Source: Pterobdella sp. o SKG-2022 (Eukaryota > Annelida > Clitellata > Hirudinida > Piscicolidae). From it: 64,000 nt of DNA. Made by a program: the position numbers and the translations under genes. Shown here piece after piece: positions 1-12,088 of the stretch; the stretch's first letter is position 1; every line of letters begins with the position of its first letter. The notes beneath the pieces are model-generated. The model was not told the DNA's origin, searched no databases, and worked only from the letters and a program-made list of their open reading frames with translations. The DNA is taken from positions 19,858,589-19,922,588 of the forward strand of contig OZ038320.1 of the NCBI GenBank assembly GCA_964035795.1, read 5' to 3'.

Positions 1-113
1 TCTGTCCATGAGAACATACAGATATATATTTTAGCATATATTATATTTTAATATAACATCATCAAACTGCCATTATTGAAAATCTCTTAAAGGTATTGAA
101 TAGAAGAAACAAC

Positions 114-3100
114 CTCAATGCTTGCACCAGGATAGTGTCTGAGAACTCGTGGAGGTTGACAAAGGCCTTGAGAACCTCTATGTTGAAGTCATCCCTGTGA
201 GGAGAACAGTGTGATTGGGTGCAACCAACATGTTTTTTTTATGTTTCAAGTTCATCAATGGTCATTTGTAAATATAATTAATCATTCAGTTTAAACTGAA
301 GATCGTAAAATTTTGTTGAAAGATTTAAAATGAAAAATCTATGAATATAAGATATTAATAAATTACACTGTAAACTGAATCAATCAGAAGAGCGTGATCT
401 TATTCAAGTTCCTCAGATCACCACAATGTAGCTAATCTTGCAAAACTCCAAACATTATCACCAAACACTTTGTTATAAACTACCAAACCCATTTTAGCTA
501 TTAAAATATGTTCGATATTTATACTTGGTTTCAAAAATGAATATTTTGAAAGCTTCATTTGCTGGAAATATAACAGGTGTTTCCCATTCATTTCAGCCAC
601 ACAAAATATTTTTTTAGGCTTTTTGGAAACTATTTTTCGAAAAATTTATCTCCATCTCAGAAAATCGTCATGGTTCTTGTAACATTCTTAGTACATATTA
701 CCAATGATTTGTTGAACTTAACAATTTCGGTAAATCTTTCAGTTATTCATGATTTACTTATAATAATTGAGTAATATTTCAAAACACTAGTTAGTTTATT
801 AAGATACGAAGCTTTTCGTTATCAACGTAACATTTTCAAGTATGAGAAATACTCATACTTGAAAATGTTACTTTTATTATTATTATTTGTAGGGCGCACA
901 GTTTGCAAACTAGGTTTGCTGCAGAGGCGCTGTTCTAATCAGAAGGGCTATGAGAGAGAAATTTGGCTATAAAGATGCGTCTTTAAACGCTTGCGAAAAA
1001 CTTTAAGAGAAGGTGAAAGACGGACATTAAGTGGAAGAGAGTTCCATAAGCGAGGGGCGATATGCGAGAAGGAGCGATGTAAAAAAGGGTTAGAAGAGAC
1101 AGGCTGATGTAGCCATAAACCAGAGTTGGAAGACCTGAAAGACTCAGGAGTCTGTCTATTAGAAAGACGGTCATATAAATAAGCCGGCTGATTAAAATAT
1201 AAGGTGTTAGCGGTGAGCCATAGCAACTTGAACTGGGCTCTTAGTACGACCGGCAGCCAATGAAGGCGATCGAGACAAGTGTGAGATGAAGAATAGTAGT
1301 CGGCTTGAAGAACGGTTTTAGCAGCACGATTTTGGAGAGATTGCAACTTAGAAATAAGACAGTTCGGGAGTCGACAAAGAAGAGAGTTACAGTAATCAAT
1401 CCTTGAAAGAACTAAAGAGATGATCAGAGCAACGGCAGTGTCAAAGGGTAGGAACTTGCGTGCCTGTCTGATCGCATGGAGATGAAAGTTGGATGCTTGT
1501 ATGATCTGAGACACAAAGTGTGTAAAGTTGAGTCTAGAATCAAGAGTTACACCTAGTATCTTCAGTTTGGACGTTACGGAAAGAGTAGTGCCGTCAAAGA
1601 TAACTTCAGTGGGAAGATTGGATTTTGAAAGGAGTATGGGACTGCCGACAAACATCACTTCGCTTTTGTTGGGATTCAACATGAGGTGATTGTTAGAAAA
1701 CCAAAGATTGAGCTCAGTGATGCATTCAGATATCATAGTGAGGCTGGGATGAGGATCAAGGTAAGAGGCGCCTGTAAAGAGAGTAATATCATCAGCAAAC
1801 TGATGATATAGAACGTCGTGCTTCCGTATGATCTCGCTAATAGGAGAAGTATAAAGAGAAAAGAGTATGGGCCCAAGAACAGAACCTTGAAGAAAAACAA
1901 AACGAAGGGAGACAGGAATAGAAGAAGAGCAGCTTATTTTAACAAATTGCTTGCGTTCGGAGAGATAGGACTGAAACCAGGATAAAGCAATGCCAGAAAT
2001 GTGAAAGTAGTCTTCAAGGATATGCAGCATATTTGGATGATTAATGGTGTCAAAAGCTGCTGAAATATCTAAAGACACTAAGACGGCCGCAGACCCGGTA
2101 GCACAGATATTGCGGAGGCTTTCAGTGATGTACAAAAGCGCAGTTTCCGTTGAGTGATGAGAGCGATACGCCGACTGGAAAAGGTTGAAGTTACGCAGTA
2201 CAGAAACATGAGAGGATAATCTCTTGAGAACAACCCTTTCTAAAATTTTTGAGATGGTGCTGAGGTTTGAAATTGGACGATAATTGGATGGTTGCATGGG
2301 GTCTAGGTTATATTTTTTCAGTAAAGGGGTTACCTGCGCCGTTTTGAATGAAGTTGGAAAAATACCCTGTGAAAAGGAAAGAGCAGAAAGTTTGCATATA
2401 ATGAAGGCGAAGATGCCGGAAAACTGCTTCAGCAGGAAAACAGGGATTATATCTAAAGGAGAGGATTTATTTGGGAGAGAATTGATCAATTTGATGATTT
2501 CGTCAACACTAGAAGGTGAGAAAAATGAGAGATTTGATTGGTCACTGTCAGTTAAGGAAGGCTGACGGGGAAGATTAGTGATCGGTAACGAGCTATGAAT
2601 CAACTCAATCTTAGTCTTGAAAAAAGTGCTAAAGTTTTCAACAAAAAGATCATATTCCGCAGGAGTCCGAGGAGGAAGTGGAGGAGACCTGTGAAGTACG
2701 GAGTTCGCCGTTTTCCAAAAGGCTTTGGAGTTAGGTGTCGCTGAAGATAGCGACAGATTAAGATAATCAGCACGTGACTTGTTAATGGCGGCGCGGGCGA
2801 GTTTACGTGAAATACGGAATTTTTGTAAAAGATCATCAGGGACTTGCACACAAAGCTTTCGGAGACTGGATATCTGTCTCTCGATTTTCCTTCTTCGGCG
2901 TTTGGCAGAGAGAGCATTTTCAGACAGATGAAAGTGTGAATGCAAGCTGGGGCGAAAAGTATGACTGCGTAAAGGAGCATGAGAATCCATCAGCGAAAGA
3001 AACAATTTGTCCATGGAACTAACAAAGTCATCAACCTTAGAGATTGGAGAATTAATAAGTAAATCGCTTATAAAATTGACATCCTTTCCAAAGCCGGCCA

Positions 3101-5463
3101 AGTTGAGATTCCTGAAAGACCGAGAAGTGACACGATGAGGTGAAAGGTGGGGCCGTACGAGGTTAAGACGGCACGAAATAAGGAAATGATCAGATTCAAA
3201 AATTTCGCTGACAGGGTCAGAAATAAGATGAGAGAGAGAAGCCGGTGTGATAACAAGATCGAGAGTATTGCCAAGCCTGTGAGTTGGAAAGTTAATATGC
3301 TGCGTCAAACCGTGCTCTCGCAAAAGAATATTAAGGGGATTATCAAGATGATGACAATTAGGGGTATTAAAATCTCCAGCCATTATGTAATGATTGAATG
3401 TCGAAGAAAGAAAATAAAGATGAGCTGTGAGTTCACGAATAAAATTACTTGAGTTAGGGGGGCGGTAAATAACAGAAATGGTTAAGGAACGTGTTAGGAA
3501 AGAGGCTTGGGCAGTTAATGCTTCAAAGGAAGAGTGTATTTCAGATTTTACAAGTGTCAGTTTAACGGAGTTGGAGGAAATCAAAGAAATACCACCACCA
3601 CGCTTTCCAATAGAACGATGAGAATGTAGAACATGGTAACCTGGGGGAACAATGTCGTATTTTGTGACATTGTCGGCATCTTCCGGGATCCACGTTTCAG
3701 TCAGTACAAGAATATCGAAACAGTGAGTGGAGATCGCGTCCAGGATAAGAGTGGATTTTTTGCGAGTGGAACGGGGATTGAGAAGGCCAAACTTCACAGA
3801 AGGAGATGGATTTTGAGGGTGCATGAGTAAGGCAGGCCTTCATTGCCAGCCCGTACGCCCCATCTTAAGTCGCACTTGTTGCTTATACACCGGACAAGAA
3901 GAGGATGTGGTGACATGGTCATGACAAGGGCGATTTGATTTAAAGCAAGGAACACAGAAGGGAGGAGAAGATCTAGAACAGTTGTCAGACGGATGGTCTT
4001 TGCCACAGTGCTCACATACTCTAGGGTTGTGGCATTTAGATATATTATGGCCATAAGTCTGGCAATTCAGACATCTAGTAGGGTGAATACGGGAGTCGAA
4101 AGGAAATCTACCAAAAGGGAGATGTATATTCTTGGACTTGATCAGCGTGGGAAAAACAGTGCTTGGAACTTGGATAAGCCAATCACGGGTAGAAGGATTT
4201 CGTGCGTTAGGCCTCTGTCTGAAGGCACGAAAAGCTTCTTAACTTAATAAACTAACTAGTGTTTCAAAATATTACTCATTTTATACTAATTGTTTCATTA
4301 ATACATTAGAATGTATGAATTAGTATAAAAAAAATTTAAATCAAACACTATTATCAACTGAGCAACACGGAGCTTTTCATAAGGTGAACTCACATTATCA
4401 AGTGTATTTATAATGAACTTTTTCTTTAAATTTTATACTTTATCCAAATATCAAAATTAACCATCAATTTTGTTTTTAACCCATTATACTACTCATTTCT
4501 TAATTTTTAATTTGATTCTTCATCTATTATTATGGTTCGAATAAAGTTATACTCAACTGAAAACTATAAATCACTCAACTAAAACACCAATTGACCTAAT
4601 CATTAAACTACTTTTCACTCACATATTCATGTTATAAAGATGATGAAATACAAGGTGATTTTTAAAATATATTGATAATCACAAAAAAATATCAGCTAAA
4701 CTTTGCAATGAAATATACCTCTCTCCAAGATAGTCTCCAATAGCTGCCTTACTCAACCCTTCTCCTTTGTATAAAAACTGGGCAATGCTCTCTGCATTGT
4801 CTTGCAAAATCTCATTTTCAATCAAATATTCTATACCCTTCATGAATATAATTTTTATTTGATATAAATTTGGAATAACAGCAATCAAAAGTATTTAAAT
4901 ATAATTTTATTATTCCAAGCTTACTTTTTTTGGATCCATATTGAATTTTTTGCTACCAATAGAATAATGCTTGGATTTTGGATTATTTCTGAAAAAATTG
5001 TTTTAAAATTTTCATTGTGATAAAATTTAATTCGAAATTACCTTTCCTCACAGAAACTTTCTAAAGAATTTATTTGAGAGTCGATATCCGAAATCTCCAA
5101 TTTTAATTGCTGAATAAATCATATTTAATTTTTAAAAAATGCAGTAACACTGAAACAAAGTATTTTATGTGAAATTATAGTTTATACCTCAATTTCAAAA
5201 ATGATTTTAGCTTTTCTAAGTTTTATTTCATTTAATGCTTCTTGTTCCTGGGGGCTTAGTTCTGGGGAATTATAAAAATGAGTTTTTGAAGCATGAAAAC
5301 AACAAAACCCTTTCATATGACTTATTGAAATAACAAACATAAAATATGTAAAATATTAAGTAACTACCAAATAATTAATCAAACTTTGGAAAAAAATGAT
5401 TTTTATAGTTTAAAAAATTTTACCCATGATGGAAAATGTGTTTATTTCTTTGTTTTCTTGCAT
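114..5463 (-). CDS. CYTH: Cytohesin-type Arf GEF (Sec7 domain), N-terminal part, gene continues past left edge
   Basis: Six spliced coding exons on the minus strand: 5463-5424, 5261-5188, 5109-5042, 4988-4925, 4837-4719 and 194-114. All have GT-AG borders and compatible phases (1, 0, 2, 0, 2, 2), giving about 149 codons. Residues 14-60 form a charged, coiled-coil-like segment starting [17 protein letters not shown]. Residues 75-82 read KKFNMDPKK, the hallmark just before the cytohesin Sec7 domain. They are followed by [34 protein letters not shown] and [11 protein letters not shown]. The glutamic finger of YLGE (about residue 121) is present, so nucleotide exchange on Arf GTPases at membranes is expected from the family. 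The rest of Sec7 and the PH domain would lie left of base 1. The start is the first ATG of a 13-codon exon, placed by homology with the short cytohesin leader. Intron 5 (195-4718) is swollen by a LINE. Family assignment is firm; the exact paralogue is not. Confidence 0.9.
768..819 (+). repeat. Left 52-bp arm of a foldback (MITE-like) element
   Basis: This arm is a near-perfect inverted copy of 4227-4278, on the other side of the LINE. Both share tgagtaatattt, cactagttagtttattaag and gaagcttttcgt. It looks like one half of a palindromic transposable element that the LINE has split. Confidence 0.75.
827..871. repeat. Perfect 20-bp hairpin with 5-nt loop
   Basis: gtaacattttcaagtatgag at 827-846 is followed by the loop aaata and its exact reverse complement at 852-871. 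It forms the centre of the split foldback element and abuts the 3' tail of the LINE. Confidence 0.85.
948..3824 (-). CDS. LINE ORF2: AP-like endonuclease plus reverse transcriptase, 958 aa, intact frame
   Basis: Residues 1-230 are an exonuclease/endonuclease/phosphatase-type domain with [22 protein letters not shown] and the SDH of FESDHFLI. The reverse transcriptase core (about 480-750) shows [44 protein letters not shown] and QFADDITLF (usual YADD written FADD). The C-terminal region has [23 protein letters not shown] and the typical [13 protein letters not shown] end. The usual PQGSVLGP is LQGSVLGP, a Pro-to-Leu change. The frame has no stop or shift, so the copy is young. The ATG at 3824 lies 15 bases past the ORF1 stop. 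Enzyme activity is inferred from the family only. Confidence 0.9.
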   Translation of the reverse strand: MHPQNPSPSVKFGLLNPRSTRKKSTLILDAISTHCFDILVLTETWIPEDADNVTKYDIVPPGYHVLHSHRSIGKRGGGISLISSNSVKLTLVKSEIHSSFEALTAQASFLTRSLTISVIYRPPNSSNFIRELTAHLYFLSSTFNHYIMAGDFNTPNCHHLDNPLNILLREHGLTQHINFPTHRLGNTLDLVITPASLSHLISDPVSEIFESDHFLISCRLNLVRPHLSPHRVTSRSFRNLNLAGFGKDVNFISDLLINSPISKVDDFVSSMDKLFLSLMDSHAPLRSHTFRPSLHSHFHLSENALSAKRRRRKIERQISSLRKLCVQVPDDLLQKFRISRKLARAAINKSRADYLNLSLSSATPNSKAFWKTANSVLHRSPPLPPRTPAEYDLFVENFSTFFKTKIELIHSSLPITNLPRQPSLTDSDQSNLSFFSPSSVDEIIKLINSLPNKSSPLDIIPVFLLKQFSGIFAFIICKLSALSFSQGIFPTSFKTAQVTPLLKKYNLDPMQPSNYRPISNLSTISKILERVVLKRLSSHVSVLRNFNLFQSAYRSHHSTETALLYITESLRNICATGSAAVLVSLDISAAFDTINHPNMLHILEDYFHISGIALSWFQSYLSERKQFVKISCSSSIPVSLRFVFLQGSVLGPILFSLYTSPISEIIRKHDVLYHQFADDITLFTGASYLDPHPSLTMISECITELNLWFSNNHLMLNPNKSEVMFVGSPILLSKSNLPTEVIFDGTTLSVTSKLKILGVTLDSRLNFTHFVSQIIQASNFHLHAIRQARKFLPFDTAVALIISLVLSRIDYCNSLLCRLPNCLISKLQSLQNRAAKTVLQADYYSSSHTCLDRLHWLPVVLRAQFKLLWLTANTLYFNQPAYLYDRLSNRQTPESFRSSNSGLWLHQPVSSNPFLHRSFSHIAPRLWNSLPLNVRLSPSLKVFRKRLKTHLYSQISLS
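3840..4226 (-). CDS. LINE ORF1 (gag-like, CCHC zinc knuckles), C-terminal 128 codons
   Basis: The open frame upstream of ORF2 ends in TGA at 3842-3840. It contains two CCHC knuckles of the form C-x2-C-x4-H-x4-C ([14 protein letters not shown] and [13 protein letters not shown]), followed by more Cys/His pairs (CVPCFK, CHDHV). This is the nucleic-acid-binding end of an ORF1 protein. The 5' part is missing because the element is truncated. It is coding-derived but not functional on its own here. Confidence 0.8.
   Translation of the reverse strand, partial: AFRQRPNARNPSTRDWLIQVPSTVFPTLIKSKNIHLPFGRFPFDSRIHPTRCLNCQTYGHNISKCHNPRVCEHCGKDHPSDNCSRSSPPFCVPCFKSNRPCHDHVTTSSSCPVYKQQVRLKMGRTGWQ
4227..4278 (-). 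repeat. Right 52-bp arm of the foldback element
   Basis: This is the reverse complement of 768-819 with a few mismatches. About seven bases (the complement of tatcaac) that should sit between this arm and the central hairpin are missing, exactly at the LINE 5' junction. Confidence 0.75.
4279..4329. repeat. Second palindrome next to the foldback element
   Basis: ttttatactaat at 4279-4290 is inverted as attagtataaaa at the far end, with a smaller nested inverted repeat (aatacatt/aatgtat) between them. It immediately follows the right foldback arm. It may be part of the same compound element or a separate insertion. Confidence 0.6.
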
Positions 5464-8400
5464 TTTAAATTTAAAAAAGTTTTTAAAACATAAAAGCTAG
5501 TTAATTTAAAATTCTATTACGATACATTCTATTTTGATAAAGGTGTTACTATTATGTTAGGTTAAGAAAGGCATGTGATCAAAAGCATAGCGCTTAATAT
5601 TTTGAAATCTGTGAATTTGATATAAAAATTTATTAGTTAATCAAAAATTGCTCAAAATAATTTTTAAAAAGCTATCATTAAAGTATTTACTTTGAAATAT
5701 AGTGCAAGAAGCTACTAAATATGAGATAGAAACCAGGTTTTTAGATATAAAAAACTCACGAGTGTGGTCTGAATTGAACCAATCAAAATGTCAATTTGAA
5801 AAAATTTCAAAAAATTTAAGCTTAAAATTCACCAACTCAGCAGGCGATTTCTTCATAACGCTTTTACCTATAAATTAAAATAATTTTTTTTGGTAATTGA
5901 AACCATCACAAAAAAGCTTTTATGATTATGTCTAAGCATTTTTCATATGCTTGTTCAAATTTTTTTTCTTGGTTATTTCAATTTCTTTCCATTTAAGATT
6001 TATGCATCCCACCAGATTTCGTTTAGCTGTGTTTCTTATTAATTTATATACATTTTATTTTGTAACACTTAATTAGATGAGTTTTTTTAGCATATATTTT
6101 TTTGTTTAAATTTTCAACAATTTTTTAATTTTGTTTAAGATGGATTGATAGAATTTTATCATATGAAAACAAGTTTTTCTACCCTGTCACTTACACACAT
6201 AGAAGGAATACCAACATTATCTATCAAAGTACCTTTTCTTTTAATGATGCGTGTACTTGGTTCTTAAATTGACTTCATTATATGGTTTACCTTGTTTTCA
6301 ATTTACTTCATTTTTGAAGAAATAAGATAAAAATCTTTGTTTTATTAAAAATATCAGTAGAAAATATTCATCTAATACTCTTTTAAACACTTGTAATTTT
6401 AGAACACGGCATTTTAAAGAAAAAACTTCAAACTAAATTTAAAATATTAAAGTTAAATGTTATTCTAATCATGTTCAAATTGCTGAAAAAATTAACCATG
6501 TCTGAACTAATATTTTTAAATAAACGTTGAAACACGGGTTATGTGAATTTTAGAAAAATTCAAGTTCTATTGTTTCATTTTTACCATCCATTTGAAAATT
6601 TTTGCACTTTCATATGTATATGTTGACGACACTGTTTAACTTAAACCCGTCAAATTCTGCACTTTATGACAGATTAAATTTTTTAATCTATAAAACTGTC
6701 AAAAATAAAAGGGATTCATAAAATTTTGAGTGTTGTACGGTACACTGTTATTTTTATTGAAGGCTCAATTTACTTCTTTTACACTAAATAGAGCCGTTTG
6801 ACTAAAATTGAATTATCTGTTATTTTGAAATAATTTTAGATAAATTTCAAACTGCTATAGTGAGTCTTTCTAGCTAGAGCGCTTTAAGAATTTTGATTCA
6901 TGGCCAGATAAAGAAGTAAACGTACGCTCGTTACATAATAGAAACAAACAATATGGCTTATTGCTAAACTTAATACACGAAGCTTTTCGTGAAAATATCT
7001 TTCAGTATCAAGTTGCAGACATTCAAAACTTAGTGTCACAAATAAAAGGATCGTAGTATCGACGTATTAGGAATTTCTTAATAAAATCCAATTCTTCCTT
7101 CTTAATCGTCGATTTGATGGTGCTTTACTTCAAAACAAAAAATTATATTTTCAACATAAAGAGTGAAGTTAGAAAAATGCGGAAAATATATGAAAAATAT
7201 GTCAGTTGATAAAAAGCTGTGTTGACTTCTATCAAGGGAATAAAAACTTTCTCATTTATTCTTCCATTGGAATCAAGCCCTGTATATCTATTATTTATGT
7301 TTTTATTGCATGATGATATTCAATTAATTCTACTCGAGTACTTGTTGATATTAACTGGAGACTCACATTTGATGCCGAAACATTGCAGTTGAACTCAATT
7401 TAAACAACATTAACAAGCATTTAAGTTTGTTTATGATTACAACCCCATGTATCGCAAACGTGCAACAAAATCAAATTTTTAAAATAGCAACATTTCCACA
7501 CCAATTTGAATTGTAGGGGCTCTTGATGAAAGTTGACAATAATGCAGTTAAAAATAATGTTTCCAATTCGTTCAAAAAAATTTCGAATTATACAAAACAA
7601 TTAAAAAAAAAGTAAAATATATCGGCCCAGTTATTTTTTTAATGAGAATTTTTTTTTAATTCACAAAAACCCTTTTGCAACTCCATTTTTAAAGCAAATG
7701 AGAAGTATAGTATAATTTTATAAGAAATAAATTCAATTTTATTCGATTTTAATATGCAAAAAACCAATTTTTGAAAATAATTATGAGTTTTCACCATTTT
7801 AAGGAATCCTTTCCCAAATGGAAACAAAATACGGATAAAGGGCGTTTTTGTTACCTCATGATGATGATGATGATTGTTGTTGTTAAGCTTCAACTTCCAA
7901 AGATTCTTCCGACACTCCTTGGAGCGAGTGCCGAAAGAAACTTTTTTGCGACTTTTGGTCAGCAGTGAAAAATGGTGGATGGATTATCGAAATGCTTTAT
8001 GGTTGGAAGCTGACGTGGTTTAGAACTTCTTAGACACTCCTGTTGGAGTGCACATCCGGCACTACGAGAAGGTGGGTTCTTTCGCCGGGCTGATGATGAT
8101 GATGATGATATTATATGAATAGCAAAAGTCTTATAACCAAAAATTCAGAATATCAAAATTATATTTTTTTTAATATTATTATTCACGAATTTTTTCAACT
8201 TTGAAATTTTCCTAACTGAAAGTTATTGACACTCAAAAACCTGGAAGTTTTCTTATAAGTTTTAATTTTCTATAGGTTGAAACAGTGTTTTTGTAATTAG
8301 TAAATTTTATCTCAAGTTCTACTAAAATGAATTTATTTAGAAGTAAATTTTCATTAAAAACTTTTTTTTTCGAAATTGTTTTAGAGCTTACAAAACTATC

Positions 8401-11400
8401 AAGAAAATACTTTTCATGTCATATTAGAAATATTACAACCTTTTAGAAGTACATAACTGTTTTTTCACTAACAATATTTCAGTTTCGAAAAGTGACGGAA
8501 TAGTTCATTTATTCAAGTTGAAATACTCGGTACAAAATACGAAAGTTTCAATGACTTTCAAAAAATCTTCTTACTAGTTGAAGTTCTAAAAATATTTTCA
8601 GTTATAAATATTAATTAAAATTTTTCATTTTTGGCAATAGTTTTTCTGAAGATGGTTGCGGACTTCCATCTAATTTCTTAGACCTTGTGCTCTTTTGATG
8701 AAAAAACTTGAATTTCAAAACAAAAGATCACACGAAAAGGATCGACATCACCGTGGTAGAACATGGTTTTGAAAACGTCAAACTTATCTTTATTTTATGA
8801 TAATCAGGTTCAGTTGACGTTCGTATTTAAAGCGTGGGTGAAACTGAAGCACCTCTAGTGCCATTTACATAAAAGAATGTAGGTAATGCAAAGTGTTTTC
8901 TTACTAGATTTAGGAGAGACTCCAACTTATATAATTCATTTTTTCACCGAATTCACTAAAACCTTTCGTCCAAGTTTTTTGGTCAGGCATTCGTATGCAC
9001 GATGAGGGTAACATGCTCTTTTTCATTAATACTTTCAAGAATGCAATTTAACCACTCTGCATGGAAGGTTAAAGCATTAACCTTAATGAAACTTTAACTT
9101 GAGTGCAGAGATTCAATCACTATCTGTTAAAAGAGGTTTGACTGCTACTTATGAGTCGGGGTGTGCATCATAACACGTACATAAATTCCCAGTTTTAATT
9201 TTTTTAATAAAACCATGAGTTGTATATTCAATCGTTTTAAATTCAGCAATTATTGTTTCTTGAAGCTGTGCAAGTTTAATATGATTACAAGGCAGCTCCA
9301 AACCTATTACAAACGTCATGTGGAATTCAAGGAAGCCTACATCAAGTTCTACATTAGTTATCATAAGCCTCAAATTTTATATAGCTGGACTTCCATAGTT
9401 TTTCAAATGATTATAAACAAAATCTCAAAGCACCTTTTGTGACAATGGTGAGCTGGAACTCGTTACCACCTAAGATCTGCCTGGTTAAGGCTGGAGAAAG
9501 CCTTCATAAGTTTTGAAAAACTAAACCACTCTAAAACATGATCTTTGGTGCCAGAGTTTTTTCTCCATAACTCATGACTTCTAAACAGTAAAATATTTCA
9601 ATCCGGGTTTTTGATTCCCATGTAAGGCATATGCGCGGAATACTTCTTAGAGCAAATAAAACCTCAAAACAATATTTAAAATTAAACAAAAGAGTGATTG
9701 TTTCAAACATCTCATTCACTAACAACGGTTTGCTTAATACAAAAGTTTTTATAAACCAAAAATAGGAGATTGTAATTAAGCTTTTGATATGCAAAATATT
9801 ATAACAGATTTTTACTGAAGTTGAGTTTTGAAGTAAATTTCATTAGAAAATTGAGTTGTTATAGAATATGAGATGTAATGTTATTTGAAATTGCTTATTG
9901 TCGTTTTTGAAAATGAGAAATTTTATTTTGTCTGCTTTATTTGACATTTATGTCATAAAAAACTAATTAGAATATATTTCAACGCAAATTCAAATTAGAA
10001 GAATAATATGATAAAAAGCTGAATTTTTTGAAAATTTTGTTTCTATCATTAAACGTTAGCATCAAACTACTGTAGTCAGGTTAGACTTAAATGAACTTCT
10101 CATGTGATCCAATAATAATTTAACTAAAACATCCTTCAATGCATCAAAATAGAATCTGAAGCAAGTGTTCCGTCGTGCTTTCATCGTTTTACTTCATATG
10201 TACATGACTAAAAAGAGCTTACGTGCTATTATAAATGGGTCCATAATAAATATGGCAACTGTTATTAAATGACATTGTGCATTGATAAAATAACTCGAAA
10301 ATAACTTTTATTTAGATGGAATTCAACAAGCCGAACTTATCTCGTTATTTTCAAACTTGATATTGCAAAATAGATCTTCAAATCATTGCATGGTTGAATG
10401 TCCACATCCCGTCTAAAGCTCTATTCGCAAACATTGACGCCCTATTCAGCCAAGTATTAAAAACAACTTTGACGAACTAACCACATCTAATTTTGTTAAA
10501 GGTTTTAGCGTTTCACAAGCGTTCCAGATTGGTAACTAAATGGACAACGAGATTTTTAGTTCTATGAAATAAAAAGAATTTTATAAAATAAAAAAAATTC
10601 AATGAGATATAATAGCCTAAATCAAATTGTAAGGTCAACAAAGACAAAATATTTATTTAAAAAGAGTCACGAATCTTTTCGAAAGACTAGCTTACATTAT
10701 CAAGTGAATTGTTTTTTGAAATAAATAGTTTTTGTTTGTTGTACTTCCAATTTAGTGAAGTTATCTTATTTTGACTTATTCATAATTGATTTTGAGCATT
10801 TATAAAGTTAGATTTTAGATTTTTAAATATCATATTAAATAAAGTTATTTCACTTATATAATTGTATATGAAGTAATATCATTGAGCTTTATTTCTCACA
10901 TTAGTACTTGGTCTCATCCACCCACTCAAAATCTTATGCTACAACCATCTTTCAATGTGATTATAAACATAAAGTTCATACTGAAAAGTATCTAACAATA
11001 TGTGAAACATAACAATAATTATTATTTCTGATACAGAAAAAAAACAGTTTGAGTAATTTCAATATTTCATTCAGAATAATTTTTTTTGGAAATTTTCAAT
11101 ATTTTGCTTAAAACTGCTCAATTTTGTTGGTATAAAGATTACTTTACCATGGTTATTACTTCGACAAAAAAATATTGCACAAAAGCATCTCTGTAATATT
11201 CTTCAAGTTTTGTTCCACTGTTATTTTATGAGCGACTAAATTTCCACAAAAACTACAACGGAAAACATTTTGCTGGGGAATCGTATATGAAAAGGAATCA
11301 AAATCGTTTCTTATTTTATCAAGGTTTTAAAAGTAAAAAATTTGAACAAAAACTGATATATGAAACGCATAAAATACACATTCTTTAGAAGTTTCATGGA

Positions 11401-12088
11401 TATCATTCTTGTGGAATGGAATTGTTTTTAAAATTTTAAATTTAAAATTTCTACTTTATATAAAGTTTGTTTTTAAGTTTTTTTCTATTTATTTTGTATA
11501 AATATAAATGAATAATCAAATATTTATGCCTCGAAATTAAACTTTCACAATAAAATTTAGAAATTTTAACATCTTCAACCAGCAATTATAAATAGTCCTC
11601 ACAAATGCAATGAACACAGTGGTAATAAATTTGAAATTTTTCCTATAAAGCAGAACTTTTTAAAAAAATTTTATTTTAAAAATAATTGAAAGTTATTTCT
11701 CCAACAGCTTTTTTTTCCATCACAGTTGCATGTGTAAAATAATATATTTGCTGTGGGTATATATCTTGCACCGAACATCTAAAGCACACATAATGAGCAG
11801 AAAACAAACAAAACTGAAAATTTTGAGTGTTGAAAATTCAATTTGACAACAAATTATTTTTGCTTATAAAACTATAACAGCATAATTTTCAAATAAAGAT
11901 ACTAAGCAAGTAATTTTTTGTTTAAAATTTTGATTGAAAGTTTATTGAATGTTAATTTGAATTAAAAATATGGAATAAAACTTCAAAAAATATTTTTTTT
12001 TTTCAGAGAAGTTTTGAATCGTGTTTGAATAAATAGAAAAAACAATCAAGTTTGGGACTGCGTAAATACAGACTTGAGTGGAAGAATT
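5464..12088. other. Intergenic, AT-rich, no gene recognised
   Basis: Between the start of cytohesin and the calmodulin-like gene I see no exon-like segment. It holds degenerate copies of the foldback core (6971-7015 and 10667-10710), GAT-triplet runs with a retroelement-like segment (7858-8112), and a possible 30-codon LINE C-terminal remnant near 9442-9515. The cytohesin promoter should lie just above 5463, but no clear element is visible. Confidence 0.6.
7858..8112 (+). repeat. GAT/ATG triplet runs flanking a retroelement-like segment
   Basis: A short run of atg triplets at about 7858-7873 and a longer [13 protein letters not shown] at about 8090-8110 bracket about 200 bp that is less AT-rich than its surroundings. 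A (GAT)n 3' tail is common in RTE-type LINEs and their SINEs. No protein match can be read in the segment, so the assignment is tentative. Confidence 0.4.

Larger units (their letters stand above)
872..4226 (-). mobile_element. L2/CR1-type non-LTR retrotransposon, 5'-truncated
   Basis: Read on the minus strand, it contains the end of a gag-like ORF1, a full endonuclease-reverse transcriptase ORF2, a short 3' region with a small palindrome (agtttgcaaact) and a terminal run of ATT/AAT triplets at 872-888, typical of L2/CR1 tails. It lies in sense orientation inside cytohesin intron 5. The 5' end stops abruptly at the right foldback arm, and only the last 128 codons of ORF1 remain. I see no obvious target-site duplication. 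Confidence 0.88.

Noticed and set aside
9442..9515. Frame reading VSWNSLPPKICLVK, resembling a LINE C-terminus
   Set aside because: It is too short and decayed to call with confidence.
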